This document shows, one piece after another, positions 37,261 through 45,395 of a stretch of DNA of 64,000 nt. Location of the stretch: positions 62,001 to 126,000 of the forward strand of contig NZ_BOLP01000007.1 of NCBI RefSeq assembly GCF_016861695.1, written 5' to 3'. The notes beneath the pieces were generated by a model. That model was not told the DNA's origin. It worked only from the letters and a program-made list of their open reading frames with translations, and made no database searches. Source of the DNA: Levilactobacillus andaensis (GTDB taxonomy: Bacteria; Bacillota; Bacilli; Lactobacillales; Lactobacillaceae). The number at the start of each line of letters is the position of its first letter. Position 1 is the first letter of the stretch. The translations under genes were made by a program, and so were the position numbers.

Positions 37261-37287
37261 GGTCGTCCGTTCTGGGCGACTTTTTTC
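37261..37287 (+). terminator. Terminator of rplI
   Basis: GTCGTCC and GGGCGAC pair around GTTCT and are followed by six T. Confidence 0.85.
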
Positions 37288-37384
37288 GTTCTCACGATGG
37301 CGTGAGTCGAATGATTCCCCAGCACTCGAAAGTAGTGTATGATTCAGTGTAATAGTTGAGCTTACGTGAGGGGGTGTCGGTGAA

Positions 37385-38143
37385 ATGTCTAAGCAGGATA
37401 ATACAGCATTAGCACGTTTTATAACGTCGCTAGGCAGTCTAAACGATTACGGCAGTACCGTTGCCCAGACAAAACAAGCGTTGGATTTGAACTCGCCACA
37501 ACCGCTGAATCAGGGTGGGGAGGACGTTGCGATTTTTCAAGACGCGCTGCAAGGGATTGCGGCGGTGAAGCAGGTGGGATTCTCTGTCGAGGGCATTATT
37601 GCCATCAACCGGGCGTTCACCACGCCATCGGTTGAGCAACCAATGCTACCAGGACACCTGCGGAACGGGGGTTACAATGAAGATGATCGCATTGCCATCA
37701 CGATTGATTCGCGGGCGCGGGTGAGCTATTTCCCACCGGAAGTCGTGACGCGGGCGGATCTGCAGACAATCGTGGCGGCATTTCAGGTGTCCACGCGGGA
37801 TGAGACGGCAGCTTGGCACGTTTTCGCTGATTTGGCCAAATTACAGCCGTTTCAGGATGGTAATAAACGGACCGCACTGATTGCGGCCAACGCGGCGGCT
37901 AACACGTGGACTCTCGAAAATTATTTGGTATTACCGTTTAATGATCTTGACCGCGTTGATTTCACGACGGCCTTGATGCGCTACTATTTGGCAACGGATA
38001 AAACGGCGGCCCAACAGGCTTTTTACCGGATGATGGCGGTCTTACCATCGAATCGTGAACAGCAACTCCACCGGCCGATTTCGCCCACGGAAGACGCGCG
38101 GCCGCAGCGGGTTCACCTGAAACCCATGCTGCGTAAGGGTTAG
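37385..38143 (+). CDS. Fic-domain protein with altered catalytic motif
   Basis: A 252-residue Fic-fold protein inserted between rplI and dnaB. The active-site loop reads LQPFQDGNKRTA near residue 154: the catalytic histidine of the HxFx(D/E)GN(G/K)R motif is replaced by glutamine, while Phe, Asp and GNKR are kept. AMP or phosphate transfer by the usual mechanism would therefore be impaired. No antitoxin gene adjoins it. The C-terminal 40 residues are basic and Pro-rich. ATG 37385 follows AGGGGGTGTCGG. Confidence 0.82.
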   Translation: MSKQDNTALARFITSLGSLNDYGSTVAQTKQALDLNSPQPLNQGGEDVAIFQDALQGIAAVKQVGFSVEGIIAINRAFTTPSVEQPMLPGHLRNGGYNEDDRIAITIDSRARVSYFPPEVVTRADLQTIVAAFQVSTRDETAAWHVFADLAKLQPFQDGNKRTALIAANAAANTWTLENYLVLPFNDLDRVDFTTALMRYYLATDKTAAQQAFYRMMAVLPSNREQQLHRPISPTEDARPQRVHLKPMLRKG

Positions 38144-38294
38144 ATATTGCCATTTCCCTACTATGAATTTACATGGTAAAATGTAGCTCTAGACGTGGAA
38201 TATGAACTCAGAATTTATCGCCGTCAGCGACTCGTTGGCGGCGACGTTATCGTTGAAGCCAGTAAGCAACAAGTTAAGAGGTAATCGGTTAAGC

Positions 38295-39692
38295 ATGGAT
38301 AATAATGTACTGACAGACCACACACCACCACAGAACCTCGATGCCGAAAAGGCCGTCCTCGGGGCGATCTTTTTGAGTACCGATGCCTTGGTGGATGCGC
38401 TGGAATATCTGGAGCCGGAGGACTTTTACCGCCGGGAACACCAGATTATTTTCCAAGCGATGATTGATTTGAACGACCGCGACGAGGCCATTGATGTGGT
38501 CACGATTACGGACCGGTTGACGGCGAAAAACGAGTTGGAAGACGTGGGTGGCATCACTTACATCGCTGACTTGGCTGGCGCCGTGCCCACCGCGGCCAAC
38601 GCGACCTACTACGCGAAAATCGTGCAGGAAAAGGCCATTTTACGGCGGCTGATTCAAACGGCCACGAACATTGTCACGCAAGGGTATCAACAGGACGAAG
38701 ACGTTTCTGACATGCTCGACAACGCCGAACGCGACATCATGAGCGTCGCTGAGACCCGGAACCAGTCTGGATTTAAGCCAATTCGCGACGTGTTGAATTC
38801 ATCCTTTGAGGAAATCAACAAGTTGTCCGAACAGGGTGACGTCATCACCGGGCTGTCGACGGGTTATGCCGAGTTGGATAAAATGACGACCGGACTGCAC
38901 GACGACGAATTGATGATTCTCGCCGCCCGGCCAGCCGTTGGGAAAACTGCCTTTGCCCTGAACATTGCGCAAAACGTGGGGACCAAGACGGACAAGACCG
39001 TCGCTATTTTTAGTTTGGAAATGAGTGCCGAATCGTTGGTCAACCGGATGCTGTGTGCGGAAGGGTCGATCGACGCCAATCACTTGCGGACGGGGCAACT
39101 GTCCGAAGAAGAATGGCAAAACCTGATCGTTGCTATGGGGAGTCTGGCCAAGGCCAGCATTTACATTGACGACACCGCCGGGAACAAGATTACCGAAATC
39201 CGGGCAAAATGTCGACGACTCGCTAAGGAAAAGGGCAACTTGGGCTTGATCGTGATCGATTATCTGCAACTGATCGAAGGGACCAACCACGAAAGCCGGC
39301 AACAAGAAGTCTCCGATATTTCGCGGCAGTTAAAGAAGCTCGCCAAGGAATTGCACGTGCCCGTTATTGCGCTGTCTCAACTCTCACGGGGCGTTGAACA
39401 GCGACAGGATAAGCGGCCAGTGTTGTCCGATATCCGTGAATCCGGGTCGATCGAACAAGATGCCGATATCGTCTCCTTCCTGTACCGGGACGATTACTAC
39501 GAGCGTGAGGGCGATGAAGATGGCGGTGGCGACAACAGCGGTGATCCCCGTGATGAGGGCGACCAAGATGTCGGCGAAGTCGAAGTCATTATTGAGAAGA
39601 ACCGGTCGGGTCCCCGGGGAACGGTCAAACTGCTCTTTGTGAAATCATTTAATAAATTCTCGTCCGTGGCGTATACGCCGGATCAAAATTAG
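38295..39692 (+). CDS. dnaB: Replicative DNA helicase DnaB
   Basis: A 465-residue hexameric helicase. The N-terminal domain starts PPQNLDAEKAVLGAIF. The RecA-like domain has Walker A AARPAVGKTAFALN near residue 211, Walker B LIVIDYLQLI and SQLSRGVEQRQDKRPVLSD. The C-terminal region carries an acidic GDEDGGGDNSGDPRDEGDQ insert before the RNRSGPRG-type loop. ATG 38295 is the probable start (family-like N-terminus); a 31-codon in-frame extension back to ATG 38202 lacks a good ribosome-binding site. Confidence 0.96.
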   Translation: MDNNVLTDHTPPQNLDAEKAVLGAIFLSTDALVDALEYLEPEDFYRREHQIIFQAMIDLNDRDEAIDVVTITDRLTAKNELEDVGGITYIADLAGAVPTAANATYYAKIVQEKAILRRLIQTATNIVTQGYQQDEDVSDMLDNAERDIMSVAETRNQSGFKPIRDVLNSSFEEINKLSEQGDVITGLSTGYAELDKMTTGLHDDELMILAARPAVGKTAFALNIAQNVGTKTDKTVAIFSLEMSAESLVNRMLCAEGSIDANHLRTGQLSEEEWQNLIVAMGSLAKASIYIDDTAGNKITEIRAKCRRLAKEKGNLGLIVIDYLQLIEGTNHESRQQEVSDISRQLKKLAKELHVPVIALSQLSRGVEQRQDKRPVLSDIRESGSIEQDADIVSFLYRDDYYEREGDEDGGGDNSGDPRDEGDQDVGEVEVIIEKNRSGPRGTVKLLFVKSFNKFSSVAYTPDQN

Positions 39693-40031
39693 GAGTTTTC
39701 CTGGAAGAGGTTGCATAAGCACGTTCTGACGCTGAAAAAAGCGCGAAAATTTATCCGGATGAATTTAACATAAATCAAATTACGGGGCAACATCATTCTA
39801 ATTAACGTTATAATTAGAGGATAAATAGTGTTTATGCGCAAAATTCATAGGAGTGTGCCAGAAAGTTCACACTTTCATCATATTTTCCGATTAGTATATG
39901 GAATATAGAAGTTGACCAATCGGTTGCTTCTACCAAAGATTAACAATCTTTTTTCATGTACTCCTCCTCCCCTGGAATAATGAAAAAATAGTTAACGTCA
40001 TTCTTATATAATGACGTTACCCCTACTCCGA

Positions 40032-40065
40032 TGACCATCGCTTTCCCCGAGCGGTGGTTTTTTTG
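40032..40065 (+). terminator. Terminator with T-run downstream of dnaB
   Basis: ACCATCGCT and AGCGGTGGT pair around TTCCCCG and are followed by seven T. Confidence 0.8.
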
Positions 40066-40075
40066 TGCAAAAAAT

Positions 40076-40247
40076 GGGTCTGGGACAAAAGTCCCAGACC
40101 CATTTTGCGCTCCGAACGTATATTGCGGAAACGTGCGACAAAAGGCAGTCAACTCCGCTTAACCCCGATAGACAAACAATCCAAAACCGGGATTATTCGT
40201 CTATCGACGTTAATGCTCATTGACTGACCGCCTTTTGTCCCACTCTC
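40076..40247. repeat. Structured repeat D, copy 1
   Basis: Hairpin 1 pairs GGGTCTGGGAC (40076-40086) with GTCCCAGACCC (40091-40101). Hairpin 2 is a long interrupted stem: 40137-40152 pairs with 40220-40239, with an inner CGATAGAC/GTCTATCG step. Read on the minus strand, hairpin 1 is followed by ATTTTTT, so this copy could be a small RNA gene ending in a terminator. Near-identical copy at 57486-57657. Confidence 0.75.
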
Positions 40248-40262
40248 ATTTTGGGAGTCAGC

Positions 40263-40376
40263 TTAAAGCTGGTTCCAATCGATGTCATCAATATTGGTCC
40301 AGCCCGAGTTGTCTTGCTCGCGTTGTTCAATGACGACTAAGGTTCCCGACATAAGAAGATATTGCGTTTCGTCCAT
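40263..40376 (-). CDS. Possible 37-residue acidic small protein
   Basis: Frame from ATG 40376 to TAA with TAGGAG 8 bases upstream. It reads MDETQYLLMSGTLVVIEQRE and ends in DDIDWNQL. Composition is acidic and protein-like, but there is no comparison to support it. It lies between repeat D and a parS-like site, downstream of the flavodoxin-fold gene on the same strand and 53 bp away, so cotranscription is possible. Confidence 0.45.
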   Translation of the reverse strand: MDETQYLLMSGTLVVIEQREQDNSGWTNIDDIDWNQL

Positions 40377-40411
40377 TACTGATGCTCCTAACTCATCCAG
40401 AACAATTCGTA

Positions 40412-40427
40412 TGTTTCACATGAAACA
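40412..40427. other. parS-like site 5
   Basis: TGTTTCACATGAAACA, one mismatch at the centre of the palindrome. Confidence 0.75.
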
Positions 40428-40429
40428 TT

Positions 40430-40960
40430 CTAAACTATTTTCTTCAAATTCAAACGTAATGCGTCAAAGCTAGCCGGCAGCGTGCGCATTTCAGCCACGT
40501 CGTTCGGCCCATCCGCCGTGACCGTTGCCACGCCGCGGAAGTCCATTTTTAACCACTCGCAGGAGTAGCGAATGGCGTTAGCAATGCCCGCCGCCTTGAT
40601 CTCCGGCTGGTCGGCCCCGACCACCAGCAAGTAGACGCGCTTGCCTTGAAAGGGGAAGCCGTTGGTGTAGCTGTCGAACCAACGGTCCATGAACACCTTC
40701 AGCGGGGCGGCCATGTCATACCAATAGACTGGCGTGGCTAGCACGATATCACTGGCCACGGCCACTTTGGTCATCAGCGTTTCGTAGTCGTCGGTGGAAT
40801 CGGCTTGCGGGCGATCGGTGTCGCGGTTGTCCTGAACGAAATTCAGGTGGTGGTCCATTAAGTGAATCGTCGTGTGGGGAATGCCGGTCAGTAGGCGTTC
40901 GCCTAGCGTTGCGGTATTGCCCTGTTTGCGGGCGCTAGCATTGAATAGTAAGACGGTCAT
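40430..40960 (-). CDS. Flavodoxin-fold NAD(P)H-dependent oxidoreductase
   Basis: A 176-residue FMN-dependent reductase of the NADPH-dependent FMN reductase / WrbA-like fold. The phosphate-binding loop NASARKQGNTATL is at residues 7-19, and the ATPVYWYDMAAPLKVFMDRW segment places the FMN-ring contacts. Such enzymes reduce quinones, azo dyes or flavins. The stop codon lies 3 bp from a parS-like palindrome. Start ATG 40960 follows AGGAGGAGACC. Confidence 0.85.
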   Translation of the reverse strand: MTVLLFNASARKQGNTATLGERLLTGIPHTTIHLMDHHLNFVQDNRDTDRPQADSTDDYETLMTKVAVASDIVLATPVYWYDMAAPLKVFMDRWFDSYTNGFPFQGKRVYLLVVGADQPEIKAAGIANAIRYSCEWLKMDFRGVATVTADGPNDVAEMRTLPASFDALRLNLKKIV

Positions 40961-41107
40961 AGTCAGGTCTCCTCCTTAGAGTCAGTTTAGGGAAAGCCAC
41001 CGGCAAATGCAATTGACAACCCTCGTGTGGCGTCGTATAGTATGCGGGGTCGTGGTCAGTGACGTTCGACATGGCCGAACCCCCGACTTAAACGGGAGGT
41101 ATTTCAG

Positions 41108-41860
41108 ATGAAAACAGTTGTTATTACTGGCGCCACGTCCGGCATGGGCCTCAGCGCCGTCAAGCTTTTTAGCCACCGGGGTTGGCAGGTCGTCTTGGCC
41201 GATTTGGACGCCGCCAAGGGGACGCAAACGGTCACGGACCTCACTCAGGCCGGGTACCAGCACCTCTTCTTTCACGCGACCGATGTCAGTCAGGCCGCTT
41301 CGGTTCAGGCCTTAGCCACGGCAATGAGTGACCACGGCTGGACCATCGATAGCGTCATCAACAACGCCGGTATCTTTGTGCCCGGTGAGCTCCACGATGT
41401 TGAGGAAAGCGCGTGGGACCGCATCATGGCGGTCGATGTGAAGGCCATCTACCTGACCAGTCGCGCGTTCGTTCCCGGCATGATTGCCCAGGGCCACGGG
41501 ACCATTGTCAACACCGGGTCCATTTCCGGGCTGCGCGGCGACTACAACATGGCCGCTTACAACGCGGCGAAAGGGGCCGTGGTCAACCTCGTGCGGGCCA
41601 TGGCGCTGGACTATGGGAAATACAACATTCGCGTGAACAACGTTGATCCGAGTGCGACCAAGACGCCGATGTTTATGGCCAATCCGCCGGAGGTCGTCGC
41701 GCAATTTGAACAGGCCAATCCGCTCAAACGAATCGCCAACCCAGATGACATTGCCCGCGTCATGTACTTTCTGGCAAGTGACGAGTCCGACCCCATCAAC
41801 GGGGAAAATTTGCCGGTCTCGGGCGGTCTGGAACAACATTCCGGCCAACCGGTCCAATAG
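41108..41860 (+). CDS. Classical short-chain dehydrogenase/reductase
   Basis: A 250-residue NAD(P)-dependent oxidoreductase. It has the cofactor motif TGATSGMGLSAV near residue 7, NNAG in VINNAGIFVP, the catalytic serine in NTGSISGLRG, the YNAAKGAVVNL YxxxK pair, and the C-terminal SDESDPINGENLPVSGG. It resembles acetoin/diacetyl or 3-ketoacyl reductases; the substrate is not readable. Start ATG with GGGAGG upstream. It probably stands alone. Confidence 0.9.
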   Translation: MKTVVITGATSGMGLSAVKLFSHRGWQVVLADLDAAKGTQTVTDLTQAGYQHLFFHATDVSQAASVQALATAMSDHGWTIDSVINNAGIFVPGELHDVEESAWDRIMAVDVKAIYLTSRAFVPGMIAQGHGTIVNTGSISGLRGDYNMAAYNAAKGAVVNLVRAMALDYGKYNIRVNNVDPSATKTPMFMANPPEVVAQFEQANPLKRIANPDDIARVMYFLASDESDPINGENLPVSGGLEQHSGQPVQ

Positions 41861-41954
41861 ACCAGGTGAGTTGCGGTAACGGAGGGCGAGTCGTTGTTCC
41901 CCTGACCCTATAAGCCTATAATTTAGGCAGTGTCAGGAGGGAGCGGAACGAGCC

Positions 41955-42128
41955 GTGAACAAGACGATTAATTATCTGTTTTTCGTGTGGGGCCTCTGTG
42001 CCTTCGCCGTATTGCGCTTTTTGGGGAACTTTCCCAATGGCAGTTGGGTGAAAATTGGGGTGTGGGCGGTTCTAGGCCTTTTCGCCGTGATTCTTGCCGT
42101 CGTGGATTATAAATATAAACATAGATAA
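41955..42128 (+). CDS. Small membrane protein, 57 residues
   Basis: Two hydrophobic segments (YLFFVWGLCAFAVLRFL and IGVWAVLGLFAVILAVV) and a basic tail ending YKYKHR. No family recognised. GTG 41955 is the first start in the frame, with AGGAGGG 13 bases upstream, rather far, so expression level is uncertain. It lies between the SDR gene and the convergent IclR gene. Confidence 0.5.
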   Translation: MNKTINYLFFVWGLCAFAVLRFLGNFPNGSWVKIGVWAVLGLFAVILAVVDYKYKHR

Positions 42129-42163
42129 GAGGGTCTACCAGTAAAATGGTCGGCCCTTTTTGG

Positions 42164-42874
42164 TTACAAGCGAGTTTTCAACTGGGCGACCAAGGTCAGT
42201 AACGCTGACTCGCCGTTCGCCAAGGTTGTTGCATCCCCCGGCGCCACAACGCTTAAGCTCGACAGCAACTCCCCCCGGTGGTCGCATAACCCCACGGCCA
42301 CACAACCGATGTGGTCGGCCTGTTCCCCGTGATCGTACGCTACATTTCGGGCTATGATCTCTGGCAGTTCGGTTTGGAACCGTTGGGCCGCGGTGGTTGG
42401 GACCGTGGCTAAATAATTATCCTGAAAGGCCGTTGGGGTGGCACTCAGTAGGAGTTTACCAGCGGCCGTGGTGGCTAGTGGGTCATCCGCCCCCGGGGCC
42501 GCCGACACGTGCTGGGGATGCGGCGCTTCAATTTTAGCGAGGTAGTGGGCGACGTTGCCGCGGCGAACGGCCACGTGGACGGCAATGTTCAGGTCGGTGG
42601 CGAGGCGTGTCAGTTCGGGCCGCAACAGAATCAGCAGTTGATCGGTCGGTAACGGGTCGGCCAATGCCAGCGCCGCATGCCCCAAGGAATAGGCCGTCGT
42701 TTGAGGATTCTTGTAGAGCAACTCATCGGCGGTCAGTGTCGCCAGGATTCCGAATAAAGTCGTTTTAGGCAACTGAAAGACGGCCTGCAGCGTTTTTAGT
42801 GACGTCTCCGGGTGACCGGCGATATACTGGCAGATGGCGGTGGCCCGTTGGACGGATTGAATCAGTTTGGTCAT
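42164..42874 (-). CDS. IclR-family transcriptional regulator
   Basis: A 236-residue regulator. The N-terminal winged helix (SVQRATAICQYIAGHP then TLQAVFQLPKTTLFGILATL) and the C-terminal effector domain (LATTAAGKLLLSATP, VAYDHGEQADHIGCVAVGL) match IclR. Effectors of the family are small organic acids or sugars. The gene starts at ATG 42874 with AGGAGG upstream and diverges from the region holding element C and the MFS gene, whose expression it may control (inference). Confidence 0.88.
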   Translation of the reverse strand: MTKLIQSVQRATAICQYIAGHPETSLKTLQAVFQLPKTTLFGILATLTADELLYKNPQTTAYSLGHAALALADPLPTDQLLILLRPELTRLATDLNIAVHVAVRRGNVAHYLAKIEAPHPQHVSAAPGADDPLATTAAGKLLLSATPTAFQDNYLATVPTTAAQRFQTELPEIIARNVAYDHGEQADHIGCVAVGLCDHRGELLSSLSVVAPGDATTLANGESALLTLVAQLKTRL

Positions 42875-43407
42875 AAGTTCCTCCTAAGTGGGGCTAGTGT
42901 TCCCGGAAGTCCCGTGCTAGAATTGATAAAGTCTAATTGAATTTTAATCTTAGATGGCTAAGGGTTGAACCTTTTTTTGTGAATACTGGCTGTATGTGAT
43001 TCGGCAATGATATAGGGACCAAAAAACAGGTAACACCGATCAAACATAACTGTCATACATATTTTTTGTCGGTCGATGATTTTATGGACGGTGTAAGATG
43101 CAGCTTACCAGGTAGCGTAAACCTACTTGTGCGCTGGTATTTGTCACTTGTCATGAAAGAGCCCAGTCAGAGCCGGAGGAGGCCAGGAATGGAGCCAGCC
43201 GTGGTAATAGTGGTAGCTGGAAGCTACCACTATGGGCGACTTTTAAGACGGATGACCTTCCCGGCTTAAAAGCGAGCGAGAAGACTGGTGTTCTTCCAGT
43301 CTGAAGCGTCCCCACAGCAGGCGTAATCCCTGGAATCCGCAGTGCGGCCAGTTCACACAAGCTATCTTTCAACGTTTAGTTACATAATCACAAGGAGGCG
43401 AGTCGGG
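42875..43407. other. Intergenic region between IclR and MFS genes carrying element C
   Basis: About 530 bp. Its right part is a highly structured stretch annotated as element C. The left part is AT-rich and may hold the IclR promoter. Confidence 0.5.
43172..43348 (+). repeat. Structured intergenic element C (possible divergent relative of A and B)
   Basis: Three stacked hairpins: 43207-43218 with 43222-43233 (perfect 12 bp), CTTTTAAG 43240-43247 with CTTAAAAG 43265-43272, and AGACTGG 43282-43288 with CCAGTCT 43296-43302. They lie inside a weaker closing helix (CCAGGAAT 43183-43190 with ATCCCTGG 43326-43333). The left edge reads AGCCGGAGGAGG and CAGCCGTGG, as in element A. Located upstream of the MFS gene, so it could also be its leader. 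Confidence 0.5.
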
Positions 43408-44583
43408 TTGCAAGAGATCCGTTTACGCTGGCTACTGCTGGGCGCCCTGTTCAGCAGTATCGGCATGAGTTTTATTTGGCCGTTAACGACGATTTACCTC
43501 CACAATCGGTTGGGAGCGTCGCTGACGACGGTTGGGGTGATCCTACTCCTGTACTCCCTAGCAAATGTGTTGGGGAGCGTCCTGGGTGGTCGGTTATTTG
43601 ACCGACTGAACCCGTACTATCTGACGATCGGCGGCGTGTGCGTGTCGCTGGTCACCTTGGCGGCCTTGATGGTCAACCACAGCTGGCCGGCATTTCCCAT
43701 CGCGCTAGTCTTCCTCGGGTTTGCCTCGGGGTGGACGCTGACGATGGTCAACTCGCTGGGGACCACGATTCACAGCCGCGATGGCCGGTACATCTTCAAC
43801 ATGCTCTATTTTGCGCAAAACTTAGGGGTCGTCTTGGGGACGGCGCTGGTCGGTTTCGTGTACGCGACGAGTGTGACGCTACTCTTCGGCATCGCGTTTA
43901 GCCTGTTCGTGTTCTTCTTCATCGTGGTCGTTGTCTGTTACAAGGCCCCAGCCGTGATGAACCGCCAGGCCAGCACGCAGGAGAAGACGGCCGTGCACAT
44001 CGCGTTGCCCAACCGCCGCATCATGGGGACCTTCTTCGTGTCGCTGGTGGTCATCTGGATCATGTACGAGCAGTGGGTCTCCAACCTCTCCGTTTACATG
44101 ACGGGGATGGGGATTCCAATGAAGGAATACAGCCTGCTGTGGACGCTAAATGCGGGCCTGATCGTTGTTTTCCAGGCCGGGTTAAACTGGCTCGGCAACT
44201 ACTTCAGCAATCTTTACCTACAGGTGTACGCCGGCATCTTCTTCGTGGCGTTGTCATTTGTCACGCTGATCTTCGCCAAGGACTACCTGCATTTCGTCAT
44301 CGCCATGATTATTTTAACCATGGGCGAGGCCACGGCCTTTCCCGCGATTCCCGCAATCGTTAACAGTTTAACGCCCAGCGTGGTCAAAGGGAAGTACCAG
44401 GGGATGGCCAACGCGTGGGCGTCGATGGGGCGGGCGTTTGGGCCGCTCTTTGGCGGGATCGTCATCGATAACTCTTCCTATACGTTGCTCTTCATCATTG
44501 CGGCGGTCGCGAACCTATTGATCTTAGGACTGAACGGGCTGGTCATTTCCACGAACCGGCGGCACGTCGAAACTTTCAAATAA
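43408..44583 (+). CDS. Major facilitator superfamily transporter
   Basis: A 391-residue protein with about 12 membrane segments. The loop GGRLFDRLNPYYLT between helices 2 and 3 is MFS motif A. It resembles drug-efflux permeases of the DHA1 type. TTG 43408 is taken as start because CAAGGAGGCGAG lies 6 bases upstream; a longer in-frame version from GTG 43342 would include part of the upstream structured region. Substrate unknown. The divergent IclR gene is a candidate regulator. Confidence 0.85.
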   Translation: MQEIRLRWLLLGALFSSIGMSFIWPLTTIYLHNRLGASLTTVGVILLLYSLANVLGSVLGGRLFDRLNPYYLTIGGVCVSLVTLAALMVNHSWPAFPIALVFLGFASGWTLTMVNSLGTTIHSRDGRYIFNMLYFAQNLGVVLGTALVGFVYATSVTLLFGIAFSLFVFFFIVVVVCYKAPAVMNRQASTQEKTAVHIALPNRRIMGTFFVSLVVIWIMYEQWVSNLSVYMTGMGIPMKEYSLLWTLNAGLIVVFQAGLNWLGNYFSNLYLQVYAGIFFVALSFVTLIFAKDYLHFVIAMIILTMGEATAFPAIPAIVNSLTPSVVKGKYQGMANAWASMGRAFGPLFGGIVIDNSSYTLLFIIAAVANLLILGLNGLVISTNRRHVETFK

Positions 44584-44656
44584 TTTTGCTTGCGTTTGGG
44601 TGTATAATTGGTTTAGAGTAACAACTAGGATTTTAGGGAAATCGGGGAGAAGCAAA

Positions 44657-44935
44657 ATGAAAAAGAGAGCACGGGGAATCAGCGGTCTGCTGATCGGCCT
44701 GGTTGCTGGGGGACTCTTGTTCGCTCAGACACCGCGCAATCAGTCGACCGTGACGGATTCCGTCGTTCAGCCAACGTCTGGTCAAACGATGGTCAAGTTA
44801 TCCAGTCAAACGGGGAAGGGTCACGTTCAGATCAAGACGCAGAAAACGACGAGTCAAGCGGGCAAGACAGTTAGTCGCCAGACCACGACGACGGCGGCCA
44901 CCCAGCAACAGCAGCAACGTTGCGTGAATAAATAA
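44657..44935 (+). CDS. Small exported Gln/Thr-rich protein
   Basis: A 92-residue protein with an N-terminal signal or anchor (KKRARGISGLLIGLVAGGL) and a Gln/Thr/Ser/Lys-rich mature part that ends in a short polyglutamine run. No domain recognised. ATG 44657 has GGGGAGAAG upstream. It probably stays anchored to the membrane or is released to the wall. Confidence 0.6.
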   Translation: MKKRARGISGLLIGLVAGGLLFAQTPRNQSTVTDSVVQPTSGQTMVKLSSQTGKGHVQIKTQKTTSQAGKTVSRQTTTTAATQQQQQRCVNK

Positions 44936-44982
44936 AAAAGTTTTAGTTGATTTTTGGACGTTTAAACACGGCATATACAGTT

Positions 44983-45019
44983 GAGTTAACCTACGGCGAC
45001 GCGGGTTAGCTCTTTTTTT
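44983..45019 (+). terminator. Terminator of the small exported protein gene
   Basis: GAGTTAACC and GGGTTAGCTC pair around TACGGCGACGC and are followed by seven T. Confidence 0.82.
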
Positions 45020-45067
45020 GCCAATTTTTCCACAAAATATACATAAAAATGAATGTTTATAAAACTA

Positions 45068-45096
45068 TTGACATCAAAAGTGAATGATGATAAATT
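45068..45096 (+). promoter_or_regulatory. Promoter of the T-box / oppA transcript
   Basis: TTGACA at 45068-45073 (perfect -35) and TAAATT at 45091-45096, 17 bp apart. Confidence 0.8.
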
Positions 45097-45120
45097 AAAT
45101 ATCAATCAAACAGACGTTAT

Positions 45121-45370
45121 CAAGAAGAGTAACTTCACCACAACAGCCAAGCGAGTTCGGGACGATGGGAGCCGAACATGAACGGGGAAGCGAAGCGCAT
45201 CTTGTAGTCGTGCCGGTGAATGCAGTAGCCGCCACTGGGTCGTGCCCATTACCGCACGGTGAGTTGGTCAGCGCCAACTCCACGAGAGATAAAACAAGGT
45301 GGTACCGCGAGCGAGTCGCCCTTGTTGACCTGAGGGGGTCAACGAGGACGGCTGGCTTTTTTTTATTCAG
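45121..45370 (+). promoter_or_regulatory. T-box riboswitch (tRNA-sensing leader) upstream of oppA
   Basis: The antiterminator word AAGGTGGTACCGCG (45296-45309) is the conserved T-box. A terminator follows (TTGTTGACC with GGTCAA, then eight T). Stem I is visible: CAAGA 45121-45125 pairs with TCTTG 45200-45204, an AGTA motif lies on the 5' side and GAA on the 3' side, followed by G, CGC (45196-45198) and A. By the usual rule (GAA, one base, specifier, A) the specifier would be CGC, arginine; GCG (alanine) in the next register is the alternative. Uncharged tRNA would turn oppA on. Confidence 0.9.
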
Positions 45371-45395
45371 ACAAAACGAATGAGGGGTAATTAAA

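Larger units (their letters stand above)
39693..40262. other. Intergenic region after dnaB with terminator and structured element D copy 1
   Basis: About 570 bp. The left half is AT-rich with no gene. An inverted repeat AACGTCAT/ATGACGTT lies around 39990-40017 and could be an operator. The dnaB-side terminator and element D copy 1 fill the right half. Confidence 0.5.
44936..45395. other. Intergenic region with terminator and T-box leader
   Basis: About 460 bp. It holds the terminator of the small exported protein gene, the promoter and the T-box leader of oppA, all annotated separately. Confidence 0.7.

Noticed and set aside
39940-40152. Minus-strand open frame over repeat D copy 1
   Set aside because: It lies across hairpin arms. 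A related frame recurs at copy 2 only because the DNA is repeated.
43150-43350. 6S RNA identity for element C
   Set aside because: Length and rod-like tendency fit, but a central bubble flanked by two long arms is not seen; three separate hairpins dominate.
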